From Gymnothorax reevesii (Eukaryota > Chordata > Actinopteri > Anguilliformes > Muraenidae): a stretch of 64,000 bases of DNA. The stretch's first letter is position 1, and every line of letters starts with the position of its first letter. The stretch covers positions 70,116,120-70,180,119 of the forward strand of contig CM056583.1 of assembly GCA_029721435.1 (NCBI GenBank), read 5' to 3'. This document shows, one piece after another, positions 21,466-33,400 of the stretch. Below the pieces are notes generated by a model that made no database searches, was not told the DNA's origin, and was given only the letters and a program-made list of their open reading frames with translations. The position numbers were made by a program, and so were the translations under genes.

Positions 21466-24400
21466 ATGATGCGCAGGTCTAGAATCAGTGTGCGCCCCAA
21501 TTTGGGGCCTGGGGCAAGATCTGTGTCTTCCTCACAAGATGGGCAGCCTCCGCCTGCTGCGGGTGACACGACCCCGACCACTGAGGGCGAGGAAGTACAG
21601 CTTTCAACTGTCAGAATAACCAAAACCAGGGACAAGCCTGCTGCATCTGAGCAGCAGCTGGACAGCACAGAGATGTAAGACTTTCTTGTAGTCATAAGTG
21701 TAATAATGGCTATGAAGCAAAGCATATTGTATCACAGAATATTGAATATCAAACATATTTTTAAAAAAGTCCTAAATCGTTTGCTCTCTTTTTGGAGGTG
21801 TTGGCAAGTTAATGCATATATTAATGGAATTCTTTATATAACGCAGTGGCCTCATTCTTTTGCTCTAGTAGGTGATCAGAACTTCCTGCATTTGTTATAC
21901 TTGTTGTGCTGTAGGAAAGAGACGGGGCAAAGCGGCAGTGACTCATCATCATCTCTGCTGCAGAGGAGAAAGCGCTTCTCTGCCATGCCTAACCTGGCAA
22001 AGACCAGGGTCTCCATCGCGTCTGCACGCATGGCCATCAGAGTTCCTAAGTCCCCGCCCCCGAAGGTGCCTAACCCACCTCCTGCAGAGACTGCTGTCCA
22101 GACCCCCAGTGACAACAGCACTGCCCCCAACATCAGGTCTCCACGATGGCGAAGGGCCTCTGGAAGTGGGAAGCCACCCAGAATACAAAGTAAACTGGGA
22201 CCCCTGTCCCCCTCGGCCCTCGCTGCAGCCAAGCAGGCACCCCCTCCATCGACTGCCCCGGCCTCTTCGCCTACCGCTCAGGGCAGTGGAGAAAAAGAAG
22301 CAGCTTCTCCACTGCAGGCTGACCTGGAGAAGTCATTCCCAAAGGAAAAGCCCCACACAGACCCCTCCTCCGTCTCTGCGGTGCCGTCCCAGAGAGCTTC
22401 TGCTGATGTGAAATCTTCATCCTCTCTTCCCACGGCAGTGCAGAGAATTACCTCCGAGAAAGAGAGGATCGCAAAACTGAGGGAGATTCTTAAACAAGAG
22501 CGGAGGAAGCTGAAGGTGAGGGAGATTGGTCAGATTTATTATATTCCAGCCTGTCATCTTATGTCATTTTGTGTTGCATAATTGGATCATGGAAATGCAG
22601 CCCATCTTGCAGTAAGTTGTAGTTATGCAGGGAAGCAGGTTGAGATGGAGTTATGTTATGGCTAGTGTTCGCAGATGGAGAGAGTTGTAACATGATGTTT
22701 CTTGAAAATCCTTATTTTTATGATCAGGCTAGTTATGATCAATGTGAGCTGCAGCTTGAAATTGCTTGGTAATATACGACTGTTGCTTATTGGCAGAGAT
22801 ATAAAAAGGGAAAGTCGCATTTCTGTGAGCACAGTGTACCTCAGGACCACAACAAGATGACGATGAGAGACCTCATCTACTACCTGCCGGAGTCCAACCC
22901 CATGAAGTAACATTCCCTTTTGCTTTCAAAGGACTGTGTGTCTCATTCTAATGGCATGGAATACCTAAGGCATACTTTGTGTGTTATTTAATAAAGTTAA
23001 ACTGTTTCATATTGTCTAATGCCATTTCTCAGTCTACCTCAGGTGCTGAATTAATATTTGTGTTTTTTTTTTTTATTTGATGTTTATTTTCAAACTTTCA
23101 AAACTTGTTAATGAAATCAGTCTTTTAAACAGGTCTTACCCTGCTGAAGAAACTGGGTCGGCTGAGAAAGTTCGCCCATCTTCACCGAACAAAGTGTAAG
23201 CAACCTGTGGCATTGCTCTATGGCTCTACTTCTGCAAAAACATTTTTTTTTTTTTTCTTGGTTCTATAGCTATTCACAAAATTATATACACAGTTAATTG
23301 GCCGTCTTAGTTTTGGTTGCGATCAGGCCATTTGAATGCATTTAGAACATACTTGGATTTTGACTGAGCTGTTTACTGCCTGTATGACAGGTTGCCTGAG
23401 AAGCCGCAGGAGGTCAGGAGGGAGGATGAGGAGCAGGAAGCTGAAGAGGGCCGCCAGGGTGATGCGCCGGCGGACGACGACCAGCTGGTGGTGCCCAGGG
23501 TGAAAGTGGCAGAGGACGGCACTCTAATCCTTGATGAGGAAAGGTACCAGGAAGTCTGCCATCTTCTGAGAGACACCTCTCACTCTGCTTTCAGACGTTT
23601 CATACACTCTGAGAGGCAGACTGACCATCCTTCCCTTCTCAATGTCTTTTACAGTTTAACCGTTGAAGTGTCGAGAACCAAAGGTCCAAATTTGGCTGAG
23701 GAGAATGACCCCATTTTTGAACGTGGCTCTTCAACAACCTACTCCAGCTTCAGGAAATCCTTTTATGCCAAGCCTTGGTCAATTAAAGGCAAGATGACTG
23801 TGCTACTATGGGTTATCCATAATTTGATTTTCTGATATCTGTGTTTCTTGCTGCAAAATGTTATGGGTGGGTGCTAAAAAGGGTCGTCTTTGCATTGTAT
23901 TTATTTGATTTCACATTTTATCTAAAAGGGAATATTTAGTCTCATAATATGCAGCAGCATGAATATTATATACATTGCAGTTCTGTTGTGGATGTTTTGA
24001 ATTTATTTCTCTTGTGAGAAAGTATGTAATATGCTGAAATGTAATGGCTCATACCTGCCCCATTGGCATGGCTTTGGGTGCATTTCATGAAAATGCTTTT
24101 GTCTGCTCTGTTACATAAGGCTTACAAAAACCAGTGCCTGTGTTTGACTTTGCTGCATGATTTGGTGTTCTTCCAGAGACTGAAATGTTCTTCCTGGCTA
24201 TCAGCATGGTTGGGACTGATTTCTCATTAATTGGCCAGCTGTTCCCTCATCGCGCACGGACGGAAATCAAGGTCAAGAAAAACAAAATGGAGCAGTTAAT
24301 CCATTCCCTGCCTTTATACTTGAAATTCTGTCAAAGTCATGTAGAGATGTTCTTGTAAGTTTGTTTGTGCTGTGGGATGATCATTTGTTGAACGTGCCAC

Positions 24401-27400
24401 AAGGTTCTATGGGGAAGGTGGCACTACATCGGTTTCTTGAAAAGAATTGTTCTGCTGCTGTAATCTGTTAACTATTTCTGTGGACTTAGATAATTCTGAC
24501 CGATGAATTGACAATGTGAGTAAAATTTTGTTGTCCAAATCTTGTTTTCTGAACATTGCTGAAGGCTTTCTGTAATTCAAGTGACTTCTTGTGAATGTAG
24601 CATCTTCTAGAACATGAGGAAGAACATGGGGTGCCTTGGGTCCTGCTTTGGGTCCTGCTCACATAGTCTTGCCTTGTCTTTTCCTGAAGCTGCTTAATTC
24701 GAGTTTATTTTGCTGTGTAGTTGTCATCATTTTCCTGTATTAATGTGATTCTTTTTCTTTATTCTTCAGAACAAATACAAAAAAGAAGAGAGGGAGAACT
24801 CTGTGAGGGTTGACAAGGCATTCAGTATGTTTCTTTTCTTTCCCATCTTTTGAAATTTGCTAGTTGGTGATCTAATTTGCATTTACTAATCTTTTTGATT
24901 ATTATATTGCATAGTTTTTGGTATACATTTTCTCTCCTTCTGAAGAAAGGCAAATTTGACCTGTGTGTAAATAATAATCACCACTTAATCTCCCTTTGCC
25001 TTACTGGCTGTTACATACAATGAAACGGTGAGATGATTCTTTTTGCAGAAGAGAAGCGTCGATTTGACCTGGAGTGCTTCACGAAACTGCTGGAACGGAT
25101 TTTGGCCGAGGAAAAGGACAGGAAAAAATCAAAAATCAAGGACTTCGTTGGACAGAAGAAGAACGCAAGGACACGGAAAGGTGAGAGCGGAGTGGAAAGA
25201 GCAATGGCTTTATGTAATCAATTGAAGCAAAGCATTGTTCTGCGACGGCTCATTTTAAAGGCTTAAAATTGTTACCAAATGACCAATAAACAGCTTTTCA
25301 GTCCTTTTTTAAAAGATTGTGAAATTGAGTGGACATTTGCATAATAAGTGTATGAACTACACTGATGTTTACCCTTGGATGAGATTCTTTTGGTGCATTC
25401 AAACAGGTAGGTGATGTGACGATGGCTCAACGACTCCGTTGTTCTTGTGTTTGGTATTAAAGAAAAGAAATATTAATCATCTGTGAATGATTTTAAGCCT
25501 CTTAAAGTATTAGAACAATGTAATGCTTCAGTTGATAATGTGTAGCTAGCGAAATGTTCTGGCCTTGTACTGAGCAGAATACCAGAAGAGGCATTTAAGA
25601 TGGGAATGCACCAAATTGAACATTTTTGGCCGAAACCGAAAACTGAAAATGAGAAACGCTTCGCCGAAAACCGAAATGCCGAAAGAAATTATTACGCTAA
25701 TTTTTAGCACCGCGTTGCATTTATGGCTATGTCTGTGTACTTACCTAACTAAAGTCAAGGCATTGCAATTGCATGAATGAATATTCATGCTTCAAAGAAT
25801 AAATCAATAACAAAATTATGAAGATGTTTATTTAGCACTGGCATTCCAACAAAGCACAAAATAAAATAAAATTATAAATAAAATGTTTTACTTGGCCCCA
25901 GTCATGAATAACCTACAGGCTTATAACTGACTGGCCTATTACTGCCTGCTGAAAAATTGTGAAATTAAATATGTTACGTGACAACACAGCACTCCTGTGA
26001 TCTGGAAAAACCTAGTACGCACAAAACCCAAAACCAGTGAAGTTGGCACGTTGTGTAAATCGTAAATAAAAACGGAATACAATGATTTGCAAATCCTTTT
26101 CAACCTATATTCAATTGAATACACTGCAAAGACAAGTTACTTAATGTTCGAACAGGAAAACTTTGTAATTTTTTGCAAATATTAGCTCATTTGGAATTTG
26201 ATGCCTTCAACGTGTTTCAAATAAACTGGCACAAGTGGCAAAAAAGACTGAGAGAGTTGAGTAATGCTCATCAAACACTTATTTGGAACATCCCACAGGT
26301 GAACGAGCTAATTGGGAACAGGTGGGTGCCATGATTGGGTATAAAAGCAGCTTCCCTGAAATTCTCAGTCATTCACAAACAAGGATGGGGCGAGGGTCAC
26401 CATTTGGTGACCAAATGCGTGAGCTGATTGTCGAACAGTTTAAAAACAACATTCCTCAACAAGCTATTGCAAGAAATTTAGGGATTTCATCATCTACGGT
26501 CTGTAATATCTTCAAAAGGTTCAGAGAATCTGGAGAAATCACTGCACGTAAGCAACAAGGCCAAAAACCAACATTGAATGCCCGTGACCTTCGATTTCTC
26601 CGGCGGTACTGCATCAAAAACCGACATCAGTGTGTAAAGGACATCACCACATGGGCTCAGGAACACTTCAGAAAACCACTGTCAGTAACTACAGTTCGTC
26701 GCTACATCTGCAAGTGCAAGTTAAAACTATGCAATGCAAAGCGAAAGCCATTTATGAACAGCACCCAGAAACGCCGCCGGCTTCGCTGGGACCAAGCTCA
26801 TCTAAGATGGACTGATGCAAAGTGGAAAAGTGTTCTGTGGTCAGACGAGTCCACATTTCAAATTGTTTTTGGAAACTGCGGACGTCGTGTCCTCCAGACC
26901 CAAGAGGAAAAGAACCATCCGGACTGTTATAGGCGCAAAGTTCAAAAGCCAGCATCTGTGATGGTATGGGGGTGTATTATTGCCCAAGGCATGGGCAACT
27001 TACACATATGTGAAGGCACCATTAATGCTGAAAGGTACATACAGGTTTTGGAGCAACATATGTTGCCATCCAAGCTACGTCTTTTTCATGGACGCCCCTG
27101 CTTATTTCAGCAAGACAATGTCAAGCCACATTCTGCACGTGTTACAACAGCATGGCTCCGTAGTAAAAGAGTGCGGGTACTAGACTGGCCTGCCTGTAGT
27201 CCAGACTTGTCTCCCATCGAAAATGTGTGGCGCATTATGAAGCGTAAAATACGATAACGGAGACCCCGGACTGTTGAACAACTTGAGCTGTACATCAAGC
27301 AATAATGGGGAAGAGTTCCACCTGAAAAGCTTCAAAAATTGGTCTCCTCAGTTCCCAAACGTTTACTGAGTGTCGTTAAAAGGAAAGGCGATGTAACACA

Positions 27401-30400
27401 GTGGTAAAAAGGCCCCTGTGCCAACTTTTTTGCAATGTGTTGCTGCCCTTAAATTCCAAGTTAATTTTTTTTTTGCAAATAATCATTAAGTTTCTCTGTT
27501 TGAACATTAAACATCTTGTCTTTGCAGTGTATTCAACTGAATATAAGTTGAGAAGGATTTGTGTTTTCTGTTTTTATCTACGATTTACGTAACGTGCCAA
27601 CTTCACTGGTTTTGGGTTTTGTATGTCAATTCTGGTAGAAACTGAGTTTGAACCTCATTTGCTGTAATCTAGAGCAATAAAATCTTAAAACATCAGCTGT
27701 TTGTGTCATTTGAAAGGTCAAAATCAAGTTTATTTTTTTCTGTTTGAAAAAGTCCAAAATCTAAACGTTTTTTTTCAATTATGAGATCCTTGCCACTGAT
27801 AAGCTCAATAGGTTTTTCCAGATCGCAGGAGAGAAGCCCACTGATTGGTCGGAGAGAATTGTATCTGCGAAAGACAAATCACTTCTGCTTTATTGCTAGG
27901 AAACTGGCTTCACTTACCATCATTGAGACAGGTCTTCAAATTGTGTTTTTTAAATGTGTGTTGTTTTAGGCAGCTTGATAAATATGCATTGCCTTACCTT
28001 TCAAACAAGGTTGCTTTTGTTCAGCAAAGCTGCTGCATTGATGAAATGCGTTTCTTTCCCTGTGACCCTGACCCTAATTCCCCTTGAGAAAGTTATTATG
28101 CTGCCCCTATTTTACAAAAATTGCGTGGAAAATAACTTTGCGGGTGCTGGTGAAGCATTTTGTTTTTAGGAAAATTATCATAGATGATGATGCATCGTAA
28201 AGTGATAAATTCTAATACTCTGCCATCTCCTGCGATTTGCACAGGTGCTATGTGTTTTGCCTTCAATTTCAAAGTGAAATGTTTATGAAGCCTGAATGTC
28301 AAGCTTATAAACTATTATTGTTTTGTCATACATGTTAAATGCTTCTTTGTTATGAAGGAATGAAGGTAAATTAACATCCTTGGTGTGTGGTGATTACATA
28401 TTTTCTCCACAGGGGTTGTAGTTACATTATGGGATACTGATGGTACACAGATGCCTTGAGAATAAATTGCCTTTTTTTATGAATACTCTATGCCTTTTAC
28501 GTATGTCATTGCTTTGCGTTTTTAGATGGTACGTTATTTAATGTGCAACACAATTGGACACAACGCCAGCTGCTATCCTATGCATCAGAACAATGTCAAA
28601 CAGAAATTACAATTAAGCATTCGCAAACTTTTGTGCCATAACGTGGTGACGGTAGTGTGCGTCCCCTGATTTAAGCAAATAAATATTTAATAACAAAATA
28701 GACGGAATATAAGTCCGGACAGGCACGTGCGGGCCGCGGTTTTTGCTTAGGTCATCACGACATCCTGTTTCAGCCGTATTGTTTCGGTGTTATGTCTTTC
28801 GGCTGAATACTGAAAATGCATTTTTTTGCCATTTTCAGCCAGAAATTTTCTGTTACTGAAAATTCGGCGCATCTCCAATTTAAGTGTTTTTGCTTTGCCT
28901 CTATATTTACATAGCTTTTTTCAAGCATGAAGATTTTGGGGTTCTAGCCAAAAACATACCTTAAGAATTTGTAAGCTTGTGGTCTAGATATAGGGGGAAA
29001 AAACAGAATTATATATTTTTTTTTTTTCTCAGAAATAGAATGAACTCATGGATTTTTTTTTTTTTTTTGGAAGAATATGCTCACGGCCCACCCTTTTGTT
29101 CAGTTCTACCATCATCGCCTATTGTTTAATTTTTAATGCATTGTGTTGCCATGTTTCAACAGCTTAATTGAAAAGATCGACCAAGTTTGATGTTTCAGTA
29201 AAGAATCATTCATTTATGGCCAAATTTGTGCCAGGCCCATGCCACATTTTGGAGCTGGTTACGGCCCCATTGAGCAATTTGAAAATGGTTTTATAAACAT
29301 GGTTCAACATTGATAAGAGACATGTCCTGTGAGATTTGTAATGATTCAATGAGCAATTCTGATTTTTTTTTTTTTTTTTCTTGGTCAGATTCGTGCTATG
29401 CCACACACCTGTTTCTTTTTTTGATTTTAGTGAAACTTTCGGGATGTTTTTCAGGTACATTTGTGGACATATGTTGCAATATGTTGCATGATAGTGATTC
29501 ACCTGACAGTTATTCACTTTGGTCAATTTATGTGTTAAGCCAGTGGTTCCCAAACTTTTTCTGCTGGGCCCCCCTTTGGTACATTAAAAATTTTTGCGCA
29601 CCCCCCCCCCAAAAAAAAATAGGTAATACATACGCACATTTTGTTTTCAGAGACCATTGCAGTTTATTTCACTCATTGTAATTTATATAAACCTCAACCT
29701 TTTTGGAAAAAATGTAAGTAAACCGTCATAAACTGTAGATTGTCATAAACTAAAACTAGGCTACTTTTAGAATTGGAAATGGCAAAATAACAAACAACCA
29801 CGGTGTAATTATTTTAAGTGTAACTGTTTTCAAGCACCTTAACTGTGTAATTATGTTCAGTGTAACAGGTTTATTTTTTTTAATATACAACAACATTGCT
29901 ATTCATGCATTTTCCGGACACCAACAGAAACTTACTTGCATACAGCCAATCAGCAACCTTGTGCGGACCGCTGAAGGAGTGTCTCGAGACAGTTACATTT
30001 TCCTCTCTTCACTGGCCTCGCACTTTTAAGTTAAAATACATTAACCGAGATCGCGTCAGCTTATTCTAGAAAATATGAATGCTCTGCACAGATGATTTTT
30101 GTCCAGCCTAGCTGGGAACATTAAAAATGATTGGCACGTTTGGAAACGGCCACAGTTATTTTCCAATTAAGGACACGAAAATTTAATAATGCAAAATCTA
30201 TTTTAAAGTATAAAATCATTAGGCTGTATCACACTCCTCTGCCTGAGTATAGCCGTCTACTTAAAATTATGTTTCTATGATGCAGAAAGACAGCGAAGTA
30301 CGAAAAAAAATTCATGAACACCACTTGCCGAACCTGCCGATATGTTTGTAAAGTTCAGTTGGTGGGCTAGATAAAAATAATCTGTCGGCATACAGAGCAT

Positions 30401-33400
30401 TCATATTATCGAGAATAAGATGACGCAATCTCGGTTATTTCTGCTTTGTATTCATAGGATTTTGTTCGGTGTCACTTACCATTTTATTATCAATATGCCA
30501 GATCAGTGCAGGATAAAAAGCGGCGAGTTGGGTATCGCGAGACTACATTACCGGCTTCAAATATTTGAACAACTACATTCATAAATTATTTATGAAAATG
30601 GCAGGCTAGATGAATGATTTGGCGAACAGTTATGTTGAGAGTAAGGCGGGCATTTACGATGTAATCGCAGAATTCTGGGCAGCGAATGGACTGTATGCAA
30701 ATGATTTTCTGTTGGTGTCCGGAACTCCCGCATCCCGCGCCCCCCCTGCAATTGCTCTGCGCCCCCCCTAGGGGGCGCCCCCCCCACTTTGGGAACCACT
30801 GTGTTAAGCCATGCCCTTATTGACAATTGGTCAGTATCTTGGAAACTAAGCATTATGTCGACAAGTTTTTGCAACTTTTGAGACTCTTGGTGCAGGTATG
30901 TTTCTCAGACAATATGGAAGCATTTGGATCAACAGTAAGAGGAAAAAACCCTGAATGAAACCGTTTGGGCAATTTAAGTCATGGAAATGAATGCAAACAG
31001 TAAAAAATGATTGTTCAAAAACAAACGCAGTCTGATATAACAGTAATCACTTTATTCCTCATATTGTAATCAATGTATCGGTGTCCTTATTTACTGGTGG
31101 AGTAAATTTATTGTCAAATTAAGCATGTAGTCCACCCCCAGTGTTGTATAGTTATAATTCCACCTCGATCTCACTTCTCTCGTCATTTTTACGATTGTTA
31201 GGAAGGAAAGCAGCCACTAAAAGAGGCTCTGGAGACCAGTCAAGTGAGGAGGAGGTGGACACTGATGTGGTAGAGGGAGACAGTGAGATGGCAGAGAAGG
31301 AGAATGAAGACTGCTCTAATGTGGTGGAGTCCAGAGCCAACCTCTCACCCGTCAAACTCACCGGTAAGAGGAAGAGTCTTGAGGACGAAGAGGCGCTCCA
31401 TGGGAAGTCTGCACACACGAGGAGCTTAAAGAAGAGAAGAACGGAAGGTGCAGGAATTTGTATGACATCACTTGGTATGGACAGGCTAAGTCGCGTCTCG
31501 CTCGCCTTTTTGGTTTGAAGTAACTCATTGTCTTTTTTTCCGGATCAACAGATGATGGAGCCCTTACCGAGGATTGTGACAGTCCTATTTGTGGTGCTCA
31601 GCCAACTGTTCCAGACGTGGAGCGGTAACATGAGTTTTGATGCACACCCCTCTAATATTTTGAAAACTCATTTCATCACTTTCTTTGTTCAATGCTGATT
31701 TCAAATAGTTACTTGAGGGAAATTTGCTTTATGCCGGCATGCTTAGGTTAAAGATGCCAGAGGGCTCAAGGCCGAGTAGAGTACAGCCTGAAATCAAGCC
31801 GGCCCTGCTCTCGAGGGGCCGTTTTCACAGACCCACCCCTAACCTGGGAGCGAGGAGTGCTAAGAACAACTCTCAGGCAGGGGAAATGAGTGGAGATGTC
31901 GGGAGCTACAGCTCTCAGGTACAGATGTTTGTCGGAAGACTTCACCTCTTCTGGCCTCCTGTGCCCACAGTGAGGCAGGAGGGGTCTGTATTGGTCAGAG
32001 AGTTCTGCTCCTCAAAGTAGCTCACTGGTCTTGCACATACTGTTTAACTGTCTATTCTCGTAAAGTTTTTTCAATTTGTACTGTGTTACAGGGTGATGAA
32101 GTTTCGGCCAGACAGGAGCGAAATACGAAGAAGCCCCCAAGGTATGTCTCTTCTAACTTGTGTATCTTGGATATGCATATTGGGCCCCAAATATAACTTT
32201 TGAGTTACGTGCATCTAAGACACATTATGCTTTTAGTTTTTCACCTGTCTGTCCGTCTCTCTGTCTGTTTGCACTGTCACATGGCTATAAATTTTGATCG
32301 GCTCATGATAGGACTTTGATACTTGGCATATGCATTGCTTATGAGAAGGCATTTCAGATGGGGTCATGACTTTTGACCTTGTGACCTTGACCTTGGAGCA
32401 TGATGTTTGGTGACAAAAAATTTAACATGGGCCATACCTTTTCATTAGCTAGTAATAGGCATTTGATACCAGGCATATGTATTCCTTAGGATAAGGCCTT
32501 GTGACCTTGACCTTTAACCTTTCATTGACTCATAATAGGCCTTTAATGGTTAGCATGTGCATGTTATGTATGGGGGCATCAGTGTTTCACAAACACATCT
32601 TGTTCATCCTCTGTGTTCAGAGGACACATCTCAAACTGAACTCAGAAACACATGAAAATGCAATGTTTCACCTATGAATGTCTAGCAGTAGTAGGTGCGA
32701 AGTTCAAAGTAGAGGAGGCGCAAAGATCTATCTGAACTGATTATAAGTCTTGACCAGTTTACAGTCATTTTCTGTGATTGACAATGCTTTAACTAGTGTT
32801 GCTGTCGAGTCCAAACTTCCCAGGCCAAGACCAAATCCGAGTCACCTCTCTTCGAGGCCACAGCAGAGTCAGTCCATTGAATCTGTGCTTTTTGAGAAAA
32901 GAAATAATGTTTAACCCTTCAAAGTGCAGTTCTCTATTAACAGATTCCATCCCAAACTAAAACGCTTACTGCTCTTGAACCACTTTGACTACAAGCATTA
33001 TCATGGTCCAGTTTGAAAAGTGACACTCAGTAGATTTCTCTTAAATAGTTAGAATTCCTGAGATTAATACCAAAATTAAATAACAAAACTGGAAATATGT
33101 GACCAAGCCTCGCCTAGAAAAATACTACAACCTCAGCCAGGCGCCTGAACAATTTTAGGTTCAAATATTATGATTCTGTAACCAAAATGCACATTCTCCA
33201 GGTTTTTTTTTATTTTTTTTTTGTATATGTTCATGTGTATTTCCACAAACAATTTTGGAGAGTCTACATTTCTCTGCGTTTCCAGCCAATGATGAATGCT
33301 CTACTATGTAACTTATAATCTTCATTTTTCGTTAAGGTTACTTCATTGAATAAGATGGCAACTTATTTGAATCTCATTGTCCCCCGCCGCGCGGAATGAC

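Larger units (their letters stand above)
25601..28877. mobile_element. Non-autonomous hAT element interrupted by a Tc1
   Basis: The left end is TGGGAATGCACCAAAT and the right end, read on the minus strand, is TGGAGATGCGCCGAAT, followed on both sides by 'GCCGAAA/CTGAAAA' rich subterminal sequence (25630-25690 and 28790-28870). The flanks ATTTAAGA (25593-25600) and ATTTAAGT (28878-28885) match at 7 of 8 bases, fitting a hAT target duplication. No hAT transposase remains. It lies in BDP1 intron 9. Confidence 0.8.

Noticed and set aside
21876..22411. Alternative frames on both strands over BDP1 exon 2
   Set aside because: Shadow frames of a long real exon whose own frame continues through the splice sites.
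26283..26384. Upstream in-frame start for the Tc1 transposase
   Set aside because: The 34 extra codons are translated terminal-repeat-adjacent sequence; ATG 26385 gives the usual Tc1 N-terminus.
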